From contig NZ_JAFIQX010000002.1 in the NCBI RefSeq assembly GCF_017356035.1, positions 434,001 through 498,000 of the forward strand: 64,000 bases of DNA, read 5' to 3'. Made by a program: the position numbers and the translations under genes. The stretch comes from Longitalea luteola. Lineage in GTDB: Bacteria > Bacteroidota > Bacteroidia > Chitinophagales > Chitinophagaceae. Below the pieces are notes generated by a model. The model ran no database searches and had not been told where the DNA came from. It worked only from the letters and a program-made list of their open reading frames with translations. Shown here one piece after another: positions 50,281 to 58,585 of this stretch. Positions within the stretch are counted from its first letter, which is position 1. Each line of letters begins with the position of its first letter.

Positions 50281-51005
50281 TATTTATAGCGCTTCTTAAA
50301 CTTGCCGCCGCGGTCGTTGCGATTATCGCGTCCGCCGCCGCCATCGCGGTTATCACGTCCGCCACGGCCCTGGAATTTCTGGCCGCGTTTATTCCGGTAA
50401 TCGCCATAGCCTCCGCGGTCACGCTCACGTTCGCGGCTCTCGTTGGGGCGATGCTGCCGCACATACGGTGTATTGGTGAAGGTGAGCTGGCCATCGGTAA
50501 TATTGGTCAGTTCGCCCTGGATGGCATCGTCGTGTACGGTTTCTTTATGCCAGTTATTGTAAGCCAGCTTCATATAATAGGCAATGGCATTGGCAAAACC
50601 CTGTCTTTTTTCGCTCACTTCTTCTTTCAGGGCTTTATTTATAACCAGCTCCAGGTTTTTACCCAGGTGCGAAAATTTGGGATAGCGCTTGGGATAGGGC
50701 AGTGGTCCAGGCCTTGATTTTAACGTTTCCCGGGTAGGAATGGGGTAGGGCGAATCCACCGCCAGTTTAAAATCAGAGATCAGGAACAGGTGATCCCACA
50801 GTTTATGTCTGAAATCTTCTACATTTTTTAAATGGGGGTTCAGAAAGCCCATCAGTTCAATCACAGCATAAGCATTGCGTTGGCGGGTTTCCTGATCTTC
50901 GATCGTCACCAGGTATTCAATCATTTTTTGAATATGCCTTCCATATTCACGCATTACCAGATGGTTTCTGGTAGTATTATATTCCATTTCTTTAGTACTA
51001 TTCAT
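50280..51005 (-). CDS. DUF4290 protein with RGG-rich tail
   Basis: A 241-residue protein. Residues about 1-180 form the helical DUF4290 domain (RNHLVMREYGRHIQKMIEYL, NAYAVIELMGFLNPHL, DHLFLISDFKLAVDSPYP), a Bacteroidota family of unknown function. From about residue 190 it becomes a low-complexity basic tail (RDRGGYGDYRNKRGQKFQG, then RGGRDN and GGGGRDN repeats ending KFKKRYK), a pattern associated with RNA binding. It lies upstream of murA-gmk on the same strand, but a repeat array separates them. A -7 box at 51025-51032 is close to its start. Confidence 0.88.
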   Translation of the reverse strand: MNSTKEMEYNTTRNHLVMREYGRHIQKMIEYLVTIEDQETRQRNAYAVIELMGFLNPHLKNVEDFRHKLWDHLFLISDFKLAVDSPYPIPTRETLKSRPGPLPYPKRYPKFSHLGKNLELVINKALKEEVSEKRQGFANAIAYYMKLAYNNWHKETVHDDAIQGELTNITDGQLTFTNTPYVRQHRPNESRERERDRGGYGDYRNKRGQKFQGRGGRDNRDGGGGRDNRNDRGGKFKKRYK

Positions 51006-51024
51006 TCTATAAATATAAAGTAAA

Positions 51025-51032
51025 CAAAAGTA
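51025..51032 (-). promoter_or_regulatory. -7 box TACTTTTG of the DUF4290 gene
   Basis: A full TAnnTTTG match on the minus strand, 20 bases before the ATG at 51005. Confidence 0.5.
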
Positions 51033-51044
51033 ACAAAGTAAGTT

Positions 51045-51078
51045 AACAAAAAGAAAAGGCCTTTGTTAAAGGCCTTAT
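51045..51078 (-). terminator. Minus-strand terminator upstream of DUF4290
   Basis: AAGGCCTTT and AAAGGCCTT form a perfect stem; on the minus strand it is followed by TTCTTTTTG. It lies just upstream of the DUF4290 promoter, so it must end some separate upstream transcript. Confidence 0.7.
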
Positions 51079-51196
51079 CTATAAAGGATTGGTTTTTCCA
51101 CAGGTTAATTATTTTGGCCATGCCTCCAACGGTGCAACAGGTTGGAAAGGCACGGATTGATAATAGAAGAAATAATTTATCCGGTCTAGGAGATAA
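51050..51196 (-). ncRNA. Candidate small RNA between gldC and DUF4290
   Basis: The minus strand has a near -7 box (TACATTTTG, one extra base) at 51203-51211. A 10-pair hairpin with a two-base bulge lies at 51121-51152 (TGCCT-CCAAC pairing with GTTGG-AA-AGGCA), and the terminator at 51045-51078 follows. Together they outline a transcript of about 150 bases. A 39-codon frame (start MAKIINLWKNQSF, preceded by GGAGG) runs through the terminator stem and is less likely to be the product. No known RNA family recognised. Confidence 0.3.
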
Positions 51197-51211
51197 GCCA
51201 CTCAAAATGTA

Positions 51212-51553
51212 ACGGTGAAGAGGTAACCACACAACTTCCTTCTGTGCTTTTCAGGCTGCAAATAAACCTTAATAGATAGATTAGCGTTGATCGAAAGTCA
51301 ATTCATGGATACAGGAAAACAAATAAGGTAAAGGTTTTTTAAAATTGGAAGATTTTGAAGCGATTTCACCAAATTATCAAATAAACTTGTATTTACCAAC
51401 GGGTTGGCCCTTTTTTTAGTCCGGGGAACTAATAAACACCTGTATTGTGAAAAACGTTTATATGATTTAACATTCGACGGCCCCAACCGGTTTAATTTTC
51501 AATTACCCGATGCTAACCACTATACAGGTACAAAAAACTATTAAAAATCGGTG
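51212..51553. other. Intergenic stretch
   Basis: A/T-rich divergent gap between the candidate small RNA and the gldC promoter. Apart from a weak CCAAC-GGG-TTGG stem followed by seven T near 51404-51420, I see nothing in it. Confidence 0.5.
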
Positions 51554-51561
51554 TACTTTTG
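51554..51561 (+). promoter_or_regulatory. -7 box TACTTTTG of gldC
   Basis: A full TAnnTTTG match 38 bases before the gldC ATG. Confidence 0.6.
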
Positions 51562-51598
51562 CGGTTCCAAAATATAAAAAACTGATAATCAAAATAAA

Positions 51599-51946
51599 AT
51601 GAGGCAATCTACTATAACTATTGAGGTAGCGCTGGACGAAAAAAATATTCCCAACCAAATATTATGGAAAGCTACCGACAGCACCGCCGACCAGGCCCAG
51701 AAGGCCAGGGCCATGATGCTGGCTTTTTGGGACGCCGCGGATAAATCGGCCCTGCGTATGGACCTGTGGACCAAGGACATGATGGTAGATGAAATGGCTG
51801 ACTTTTATTATCAAACCATGATGACCATGGCCGATAGCTTTAACCGGGCTACGCACCAGACAGAACTGGTGGATATGATGAAGAATTTTGCCAAGGATTT
51901 TTATAACCGTTTCCGTGACATTCAATTGAAGGAAAATAAATTATAA
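51599..51946 (+). CDS. gldC: Gliding motility protein GldC
   Basis: A 115-residue cytoplasmic protein matching GldC: 'STITIEVALDEKNIPNQILW', an AMMLAFWDAADKSALRMDLW core, and MVDEMADFYYQTMMTMADSF. GldC is associated with Bacteroidota gliding and the type IX secretion machinery, though its exact job is unclear. It is followed after 17 bases by a YqeY-like gene, a plausible two-gene operon. The presence of GldC, a T9SS cargo protein and a PorG-like protein supports a gliding or T9SS-competent host. Confidence 0.9.
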   Translation: MRQSTITIEVALDEKNIPNQILWKATDSTADQAQKARAMMLAFWDAADKSALRMDLWTKDMMVDEMADFYYQTMMTMADSFNRATHQTELVDMMKNFAKDFYNRFRDIQLKENKL

Positions 51947-51963
51947 TCCAAAATAGCCGCTGT

Positions 51964-52416
51964 ATGAGTTTAGAACAAAAGATCACGGCCGAGCTGAAAA
52001 CAGCCATGCTGGCCAAAGATGAAAAAGCGTTACGTAGTTTGCGTGCCATCAAAGCCGCTATCCTACTGGCCAAAACATCGGAAGGAGCAGCCGGCGAGAT
52101 CAAAGAAGAAGACGAGATTAAATTATTGCAAAAGCTGGTAAAACAGCGTAAGGATTCACTCGAGATCTACCAGCAGCAGAACCGCGCCGACCTGGCACAA
52201 AAAGAGCAGGAAGAAATTGAGGTGATCGAGAAATTTCTGCCCAAGCAGTTAAGCGGGGAAGAGTTGAAGGCGGTTATTGCCGGCATTATAACGCAAACCG
52301 GCGCCAGTTCACCCGCCGATATGGGTAAGGTAATGGGCGTAGCCACCAAACAACTGGCAGGCCAAGCCGATGGGAAGGCTATTAGCGCTGTAGTGAAAGA
52401 GTTGCTGGCTAAATAA
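51964..52416 (+). CDS. GatB/YqeY domain protein
   Basis: A 150-residue helical protein of the YqeY family (SLEQKITAELKTAMLAKDEK, LRAIKAAILLAKTSE, KQRKDSLEIYQQQNRADLAQ, LPKQLSGEELKAVI). It corresponds to the tRNA-binding tail domain of the GatB amidotransferase subunit but stands alone; its function is not established. Cotranscribed with gldC. The right-hand hairpin array begins three bases after its stop. Confidence 0.92.
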   Translation: MSLEQKITAELKTAMLAKDEKALRSLRAIKAAILLAKTSEGAAGEIKEEDEIKLLQKLVKQRKDSLEIYQQQNRADLAQKEQEEIEVIEKFLPKQLSGEELKAVIAGIITQTGASSPADMGKVMGVATKQLAGQADGKAISAVVKELLAK

Positions 52417-52419
52417 AAA

Positions 52420-52832
52420 TCAGAAATCGGAAGTCGGAGGTCTGAAGTCAGAAATCAGAGAGGGCTTCTTGAGATTTTTAGTGCGTGCCGCACATAGGAA
52501 AATCTCGAAATCCCGAAATCCCGAAATCTCGAAATCAGAAATCAGAAATCAGAAATCGGAAGTGGGAGGTCTGAAGTCTGAAATCCGAAGTAGGAGAGGG
52601 CGTCTTGATCTTTAGTGCATGCCGCACATAGGAAAGTCTCGAAATCCCGAATTCCCGAAATCCCGAAATCTCGAAATCAGAAATCAGAAGTCGGAGGTCT
52701 GAAGTCAGAAATGAGAGAGGGCTTCTTGAGATTTTTAGTGCGTGCCGCACATAGGAAAATCTCGAAATCTCTAAATCTCGAAATCCCGAAATCAGAAATC
52801 AGACCTCAGGCTTCAGGCTTCCGACCTCAGCA
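52420..52832 (+). repeat. Hairpin-bearing repeat array, right cluster (three copies)
   Basis: Three copies in the plus orientation with cores at 52471-52506, 52607-52640 and 52728-52763. Cores 1 and 3 are identical: GAGATTTT, inner stem GTGCG-TGC-CGCAC, then ATAGG and AAAATCTC. The second is degenerate (two bases shorter, GTGCA with CGCAC, AAAGTCTC). Each is preceded by GGTCTGAAGTCAGAAATC and AGAGGGCTTCTTGA, and followed by GAAATCCCGAAATC words. Inverted relative to 49974-50280. Confidence 0.9.
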
Positions 52833-52834
52833 TT

Positions 52835-53371
52835 ATGATCATAGATATATTAGTTCTAATATTTCTGGTTATGGCCGTTATCAAAGGATTACGGCGTGGA
52901 CTTATTGTTGCAGTATTCTCCATTTTTGCGTTTATTGCAGGCATAGCGGCTGCAATGAAATTATCGGTTGTTGTAGCAGATTATTTAAAAGATTCCGTTA
53001 ATATATCTGCGAAGTGGTTGCCATTCATTTCATTTGCAGTGGTTTTTATAGGCGTAGTGATATTGGTGCGATGGGCAGCCAGCTTACTGGAATCAACGGT
53101 TGAAATGGCTATGATGGGGTGGGCAAACAAAATAGGGGGGATTATTTTGTACACTATTTTGTATATGTTTACACTCAGTGTAGTCCTGTTCTTTGTACAA
53201 AAAGTTAAGCTGATCAGCGATGAGTCCCTTGCCAATTCGGTTACCTGGCCCTGGTTACAGCCCTTAGGCCCCTGGGTAATAGATGGCTTCGGCAAACTGA
53301 TCCCGGCTTTTAAGAATATGTTTACAGAGCTAAGCAATTTTTTTGACCGGTTAGCCACACCAAAGGGGTGA
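52835..53371 (+). CDS. CvpA family membrane protein
   Basis: A 178-residue protein with four membrane segments. The start (MIIDILVLIFLVMAVIKGLRRGLI) matches the CvpA motif, where a charged KGxRRG follows the first segment. In E. coli CvpA is needed for colicin V production and for resistance to bile-like stress; the role here is unknown. A short C-terminal amphipathic tail is present. It is preceded directly by the repeat array. Confidence 0.88.
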   Translation: MIIDILVLIFLVMAVIKGLRRGLIVAVFSIFAFIAGIAAAMKLSVVVADYLKDSVNISAKWLPFISFAVVFIGVVILVRWAASLLESTVEMAMMGWANKIGGIILYTILYMFTLSVVLFFVQKVKLISDESLANSVTWPWLQPLGPWVIDGFGKLIPAFKNMFTELSNFFDRLATPKG

Positions 53372-53498
53372 TATGCAAAACCGTGAAAAAATCAGTAGCT
53401 TACATTAAAATTGAATGTGGAAAAACTGCAAGGATGTATTATTTGCAGTAAAACGTTTATTTTAGCGATTAATTGACTGACTTGAACAGACATAGCTG

Positions 53499-54275
53499 AT
53501 GAATTATACGATCAAACAAGTGGATAAATTCAAGTATATTGAAGAAGGCGAAGGCGAACCGCTGATACTTCTGCATGGGTTATTCGGCGCCCTCAGCAAC
53601 TTTGGTGATTTGATCAATTACTTCAAGAACCATAATAAAGTAGTGGTTCCCATTCTCCCATTGCTTGATATGGACCTCTTGCATACATCAGTAGGAGGCC
53701 TGCAGAAGTTCGTACATAAATTTATTGAGTTCCACGATTTCCAGAATGTACATCTGCTGGGTAATTCGCTGGGCGGACACGTAGCCATTTTACATGTGCT
53801 GAAACAACCCGAGCGCATTAAATCGCTCATTTTAACCGGCAGCTCGGGTTTATTTGAGAACGGTATGGGCGACACTTATCCCAAGCGAGGAGATTACGAC
53901 TATATAAAGAAGAAAACGGAGTTAACCTTTTACGACCCCAAGATCGCTACCAAAGAACTGGTAGATGAGGTGTACGAAATCGTAAATAACCGTCTGAAAG
54001 CCATAAAAATAATTGCACTGGCGAAAAGCGCCATCCGCAATAATCTGGGCGAAGATATCAATCAAATCAAACAACCCACGTTATTGATCTGGGGTAATAA
54101 TGATGCCATTACCCCGCCGTTTGTAGGCCGGGAGTTTCATCGGTTAATTCCAAACAGCGAGCTGCATTTTATCGATAAATGCGGCCATGCGCCAATGATG
54201 GAAGTACCTGATGAGTTCAATCGGATACTCCATAAATTTTTGACAAAATTGAATGAGCCTGCAGCGGTTGCCTGA
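53499..54275 (+). CDS. Alpha/beta hydrolase
   Basis: A 258-residue alpha/beta-hydrolase with the nucleophile elbow GNSLGG (Ser90), oxyanion-hole HGLFG near residue 26, an acidic residue in WGNNDAITPP near 200 and His in DKCGHAPMMEVP near 230. The lid is short. Substrate unknown; esterase or C-C hydrolase roles fit equally well. Confidence 0.9.
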   Translation: MNYTIKQVDKFKYIEEGEGEPLILLHGLFGALSNFGDLINYFKNHNKVVVPILPLLDMDLLHTSVGGLQKFVHKFIEFHDFQNVHLLGNSLGGHVAILHVLKQPERIKSLILTGSSGLFENGMGDTYPKRGDYDYIKKKTELTFYDPKIATKELVDEVYEIVNNRLKAIKIIALAKSAIRNNLGEDINQIKQPTLLIWGNNDAITPPFVGREFHRLIPNSELHFIDKCGHAPMMEVPDEFNRILHKFLTKLNEPAAVA

Positions 54276-54431
54276 ATGCAGTCGTCATAAATTATTATAT
54301 TTGGTTAGGTAATTACCTGGAAAATTTAATAAGGTTTATACCTATTGAATTATTTATTTGGTTTGGTTTTGGTACAAACCGGGCACAGGTTTTTTACGTA
54401 TAACACTATATAATAGGTAAACTCTGATCAG

Positions 54432-55091
54432 TTGCTGAACAAACTTTTAATATCAGGTTCGATTCCCAAACTCAATTTGAGCGATACGGTTATTCAGGCG
54501 ATGGACCTGATGTCGGAGTTCCATGTTATGCAACTGCCAGTGGTAAAAGAAGATAAATACCTTGGCCTGGTATTTGAAGACGACCTGATGAACAGCGACG
54601 AACGCGCAACACTCCAATCTCTTGATACTCACTTTTCAAAGGTAGCTGTACACGCCAACACCCATTTTATTGAGGCGGTACAAATGTTGAATGATTATAA
54701 TCTTTCCCTCGTACCGGTTGTAGACAAGGAAAATGAATTTGTCGGCTGTATTGCCGCCATCGACCTGTTAAAAGAACTGGGTAAAACCACAGGGGCCAGC
54801 GAGCCCGGCGGGTTGATCGTGCTGGAAATGGAGCAACGCAATTTCTCATTCTCCGAACTAAGCAAACTGGTAGAGACCAATGATGCCCAAATAACCCAGT
54901 TAAACAGTTATTGGGATAATAACACCAGTTCCTTTTTTGTAGCCATAAAAATCAATAAATTCGAGATTTCTGATATTGTTGCCACGTTTCAGCGATACGA
55001 ATACAACGTGAAATATTATTTTGGCGAAGAACTATACGAGAACGAGCTGCGGAACAATTACGACCATTTGATGAATTATCTGAATATCTAG
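54432..55091 (+). CDS. CBS domain protein
   Basis: A 219-residue protein with a CBS pair in its first 125 residues (SDTVIQAMDLMSEFHVMQLPVV and HFIEAVQMLNDYNLSLVPVVD) and a C-terminal domain with ACT-like alternation (EQRNFSFSELSKLVETN, ATFQRYEYNVKYYF). The frame opens with a TTG at 54432, right after an in-frame TGA, so TTG initiation is likely. It heads the envelope block. CBS pairs bind adenine nucleotides; the target here is unknown. Confidence 0.85.
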   Translation: MLNKLLISGSIPKLNLSDTVIQAMDLMSEFHVMQLPVVKEDKYLGLVFEDDLMNSDERATLQSLDTHFSKVAVHANTHFIEAVQMLNDYNLSLVPVVDKENEFVGCIAAIDLLKELGKTTGASEPGGLIVLEMEQRNFSFSELSKLVETNDAQITQLNSYWDNNTSSFFVAIKINKFEISDIVATFQRYEYNVKYYFGEELYENELRNNYDHLMNYLNI

Positions 55092-55165
55092 CACAACATC
55101 AGGATATCGGCCAGTTTTATTTTTAAAATTTGTAAACACAAGCAACTGCTTGCCGGGGCATGTGA

Positions 55166-56602
55166 ATGGGAAAGAAATTTTACTGCATACTAGCGAATTT
55201 GTTGTGTTGCGTGGCACTTGCGTATGCCCAACCCTCCCCTGTGGATTCTTTGCAATCCACCAGTTTTGTCGCATCTGAATATAGTAACAACTACTCTACG
55301 CCTTTTGTTGTAGGCGAAATCATCATCGAAGGAAATAAAAGGACCAAACCTTACATTATTACCCGCGAGCTGCCCTTTAAACCGGGTGACTCCATTTACC
55401 TTCCCGACCTGGTAAAAGCATTTGAGATCTCCCGCCAGCAGTTGATGAACACCACGCTGTTCAATGAGGTGATCGTATCCCTTAAATCCTTTCGGGGATA
55501 TATAGTTGATATTAACATCCAGGTGAAAGAAAGGTGGTATATTTTCCCCATCCCTTACCTGAAACCGGTTGACCGCAATTTGAATGAGTGGGCCAAGCAG
55601 GGTTATGGGCTCGATCGCGTGAACTATGGTTTTAAGTTCACCTACAACAATTTCACCGGCCGCAACGACAAGCTGAAACTCTGGCTGATCACCGGTTATA
55701 CGCAGCAAATACAATTTCAGTACGATCAACCCTATGCCGATAAAACCCTTAAACATGGTTACCGCGTAGGTTTTTCGTATTCGTTCAACCGTGAGATCAA
55801 TTATGCAACCATCGACAATCAGCAACGCTTTGTCGATTCGCTGAACGAGGGCATTAAACAATGGTCGGGCCATATTGATTATACTTACCGCCCGGGCTTG
55901 CGAACCGTGCATTCCGTTTCATTGTCGTATACCCACCAGTCGGTTGACCCGCGCATTAACGAGCTGAACCCGAAATACTACGGTTATCAACGCAATCGTA
56001 TCAGTTTTCCCGAATTAACCTATAACGTAAGCTATGTGAATGTTGATTACAAACCTTTCCCGCTTACCGGTGTGCTGGCGGAAGGAAGCATTACGAAAAG
56101 AGGATTCAACAAGGAAATGAACATGTGGCAGGTAGTGGGAAAAGCTACCAAGGGTTTTCAGCTAAGTAAGAAAGATTTTTTCAGCTGGCAGTTGCTGGGT
56201 ACTCTGCGGTTCCCCTTCAGTCAGCCTTATATTAACCAGCGGATGTTTGGTTACGGCGATATGTACCTGCGCGGACTGGAAGATTATGTAATTGACGGGG
56301 CGGCAGGATTTTTATCCCGTCATAGTTTCCGGCATCAGTTCCTGAAGTTTAGCGTTCCCACATATATTAAATCGAAATCGCATGACCGGATACCATTCCG
56401 CATTTACGCCCGGGTGTTTGGCGATGCAGGGTATTCCTATAATAAGAACTTTACCAACAATTCCCTCACGAACCGCATCTTGTATACTTATGGCGCTGGG
56501 GTAGATATTGTAACATTCTATGACTTCATTCTGCGGCTCGATTACAGCTTCAACCAATTAGGACAAAACGGATTATTTTTACACATTAAGAACGATTTTT
56601 AA
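55166..56602 (+). CDS. BamA/TamA-like outer-membrane protein
   Basis: A 478-residue outer-membrane protein. A signal peptide (residues 1-21, NLLCCVALAYAQ) is followed by a POTRA-like domain (VVGEIIIEGNKRTKPYIITREL, about 48-125) and a 16-strand-type beta-barrel ending LFLHIKNDF, an aromatic C-terminus recognised by the Bam machinery. It is smaller than true BamA (see 59453-62182), with one POTRA rather than five, so it may be an auxiliary assembly factor. It is 74 bases after the CBS gene and 27 before nadK. Confidence 0.87.
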   Translation: MGKKFYCILANLLCCVALAYAQPSPVDSLQSTSFVASEYSNNYSTPFVVGEIIIEGNKRTKPYIITRELPFKPGDSIYLPDLVKAFEISRQQLMNTTLFNEVIVSLKSFRGYIVDINIQVKERWYIFPIPYLKPVDRNLNEWAKQGYGLDRVNYGFKFTYNNFTGRNDKLKLWLITGYTQQIQFQYDQPYADKTLKHGYRVGFSYSFNREINYATIDNQQRFVDSLNEGIKQWSGHIDYTYRPGLRTVHSVSLSYTHQSVDPRINELNPKYYGYQRNRISFPELTYNVSYVNVDYKPFPLTGVLAEGSITKRGFNKEMNMWQVVGKATKGFQLSKKDFFSWQLLGTLRFPFSQPYINQRMFGYGDMYLRGLEDYVIDGAAGFLSRHSFRHQFLKFSVPTYIKSKSHDRIPFRIYARVFGDAGYSYNKNFTNNSLTNRILYTYGAGVDIVTFYDFILRLDYSFNQLGQNGLFLHIKNDF

Positions 56603-56629
56603 CCGACAGGTAAATTTTAACCGCATAGT

Positions 56630-57508
56630 ATGAAGGTAGCTATTTATAGCCGGGTTATAGATGATGACCAGTATGGTAAAGTGCAGCAATTGCTCGATGA
56701 GCTGGCCAGGGAAAACATTCAGCCGGTTATATACAAACCTTTCTTTGAGATGATCCAGAGCTCGGTTCGTTTCTCCGAGAAAACCACCGTTTTCACCGAC
56801 TCAAGCGACCTCACAGAATCGATCGATTTTTTAATAAGCCTGGGTGGCGATGGCACCCTGCTGGATACCGTTACCCTGGTTCGCAATAAGAATATCCCAA
56901 TATTAGGCATCAATTTTGGCCGTTTAGGTTTTCTGGCCAGCATAGGCAGTAAAGAATTGCACATTGCGGTACAATCACTGGTGAAGCGCACAATACTAAT
57001 CGACAAGCGATCGTTAATTCATCTGGATGCCAGTAAACCATTATTCGGCGATGTTCCGTACGGATTAAATGAATTTGCTATCCATAAAACGGATACGTCA
57101 CCCATGATAAAGATTCACACATACCTCAATGGTGAATTTTTAAATACATATTGGGCTGATGGCGTGATCGTAGCAACACCAACCGGTTCAACCGGTTATT
57201 CGTTAAGCTGTAATGGTCCTGTGGTTTTTCCTGAATCTTCCAGTTTCGTTATTACCCCCGTAGCCCCGCATAACCTGAACGTTCGGCCCATTATAGTGCC
57301 AGATGATAATATTATTTCATTTGAAATAGAAGGGCGAACCGATCATTTTATTTGCGCGCTCGATTCGCGCAAAGAACTCGTAGATAAAAAAGTACAACTG
57401 GCAGTGCGTCGCGAATCCTTTACCCTGAGCCTGGTACGGTTGAATGAAAATAATTTCCTGCAAACCCTGCGTAACAAATTATCATGGGGCTTGGATACCA
57501 GGAATTAA
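56630..57508 (+). CDS. nadK: NAD kinase
   Basis: A 292-residue ATP-NAD kinase. The GGDGT motif occurs in SLGGDGTLLDTV near residue 71, NFGRLGFLA near 100, NE in YGLNEFAIH and the ATPTGSTGYSLS segment near 185; all are canonical. It makes NADP. Cotranscribed with the BamA-like gene upstream; DUF6089 follows after 60 bases. Confidence 0.96.
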   Translation: MKVAIYSRVIDDDQYGKVQQLLDELARENIQPVIYKPFFEMIQSSVRFSEKTTVFTDSSDLTESIDFLISLGGDGTLLDTVTLVRNKNIPILGINFGRLGFLASIGSKELHIAVQSLVKRTILIDKRSLIHLDASKPLFGDVPYGLNEFAIHKTDTSPMIKIHTYLNGEFLNTYWADGVIVATPTGSTGYSLSCNGPVVFPESSSFVITPVAPHNLNVRPIIVPDDNIISFEIEGRTDHFICALDSRKELVDKKVQLAVRRESFTLSLVRLNENNFLQTLRNKLSWGLDTRN

Positions 57509-57568
57509 CATTTTAATACAAAAGAAAATAACCGGCTATTCCGGTTCTTAATGTTTAAATTGCGAATT

Positions 57569-58426
57569 ATGAAGAAATTGGTTGTAACAGCACTCCTGTT
57601 TATTTCCGTACTAAGTGTGCAAAAGGTTACCGCCCAATATGAAAGTATTGTTCAGCAAGGTGAGTTCGGGATATCGGCCGGGGCAGGACATTATTTTGGC
57701 GACCTGAACACAAGATCAAAGCTCAACAGGCCCAAGCCCGCATTCGGAGTATTCTTTCGTAAACAATTCGGTAATTATACAGCCTTGCGAGTAGCAGCGC
57801 ATTATGCCCGCCTGGGTTATTCAGATGTATACAATACCCAGAACGAATACCAACGCAGACGCAACCTGAGCTTCAATTCCAATATATTCGAGCTCACCCT
57901 GCAAGGTGATTTCAACTTCTTTAAATTTGTTCCTGCCGATCCATATTACAACTGGACCCCATATGTAACCGTGGGCGCCGGCATTTTCAGCTACGATCCC
58001 TTCGCCTATCTGAATGGCGATAAATATTTTCTGCGCCCACTCGGTACCGAGGGCCAGGGCACGGCGGCTTATCCCGACCGGAAACCTTATAACACCATGG
58101 CCTTTTGCATTCCAATTGGCGTAGGGGTTAAATATGCGCTGAACGAACGCATGAACCTGGGCTTTGAAGTGGTGTACCGCTATACCACTACCGATTATCT
58201 CGATGACGTGAGCAAAACCTATGTGGGCTCCGATAAATTTCCGCCCTTACCCGATGGTACGCCATCTGCGGCCCAGTTATTACAGGACCGCTCCTATGAA
58301 ACAGGTGATATCATTGGCATTGAAGGCCGGCAGCGCGGTTACTCGAAACAAAAGGATGCCTATGTGTTAGCCGAAATTACTTTGTCATTTAACCTTACTT
58401 CCTATCGTTGTCCTTCTGCGAACTAA
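57569..58426 (+). CDS. DUF6089/PorG-like outer-membrane protein
   Basis: A 285-residue beta-barrel-type protein with a signal peptide (residues 1-22, VVTALLFISVLSVQKVTAQ). It has the DUF6089 layout (GEFGISAGAGHYFGDLN, ALRVAAHYARLGYSD, PYVTVGAGIFSYDP, GVGVKYALNERMNLGFEVVYR). Relatives include PorG, an outer-membrane part of the type IX secretion system. I use the ATG at 57569; the in-frame ATG at 57551 adds six residues. Function as T9SS component is inferred. Confidence 0.83.
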   Translation: MKKLVVTALLFISVLSVQKVTAQYESIVQQGEFGISAGAGHYFGDLNTRSKLNRPKPAFGVFFRKQFGNYTALRVAAHYARLGYSDVYNTQNEYQRRRNLSFNSNIFELTLQGDFNFFKFVPADPYYNWTPYVTVGAGIFSYDPFAYLNGDKYFLRPLGTEGQGTAAYPDRKPYNTMAFCIPIGVGVKYALNERMNLGFEVVYRYTTTDYLDDVSKTYVGSDKFPPLPDGTPSAAQLLQDRSYETGDIIGIEGRQRGYSKQKDAYVLAEITLSFNLTSYRCPSAN

Positions 58427-58472
58427 ATTCGTTACTGATTAACAGCTAATTATAAAACATACTATTTAGATG

Positions 58473-58505
58473 GCAAACGGCCCGAATAGCATTCGGGCCG
58501 TTTGC
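58473..58505. other. Perfect 15-pair hairpin between porG-like and uppS
   Basis: GCAAACGGCCCGAAT and ATTCGGGCCGTTTGC form a perfect 15-pair stem with a three-base AGC loop. No T run follows on either side, so it is not a standard terminator. It may serve RNA stability, processing or partial termination ahead of the uppS promoter. Confidence 0.6.
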
Positions 58506-58558
58506 ATTCCGGAATTTAACGGCAAACCATAAACCACCAACCATAAACTTGTTTTTAG

Positions 58559-58566
58559 TACCTTTG
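58559..58566 (+). promoter_or_regulatory. -7 box TACCTTTG of uppS
   Basis: A full TAnnTTTG match 19 bases before the uppS ATG. Confidence 0.55.
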
Positions 58567-58585
58567 TGCCCTTCAAAAAAAGGGT

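Noticed and set aside
51002-51232. 76-codon minus-strand frame
   Set aside because: It reads through the terminator stem and T run at 51045-51078 and into the DUF4290 promoter; a small RNA explains the region better.
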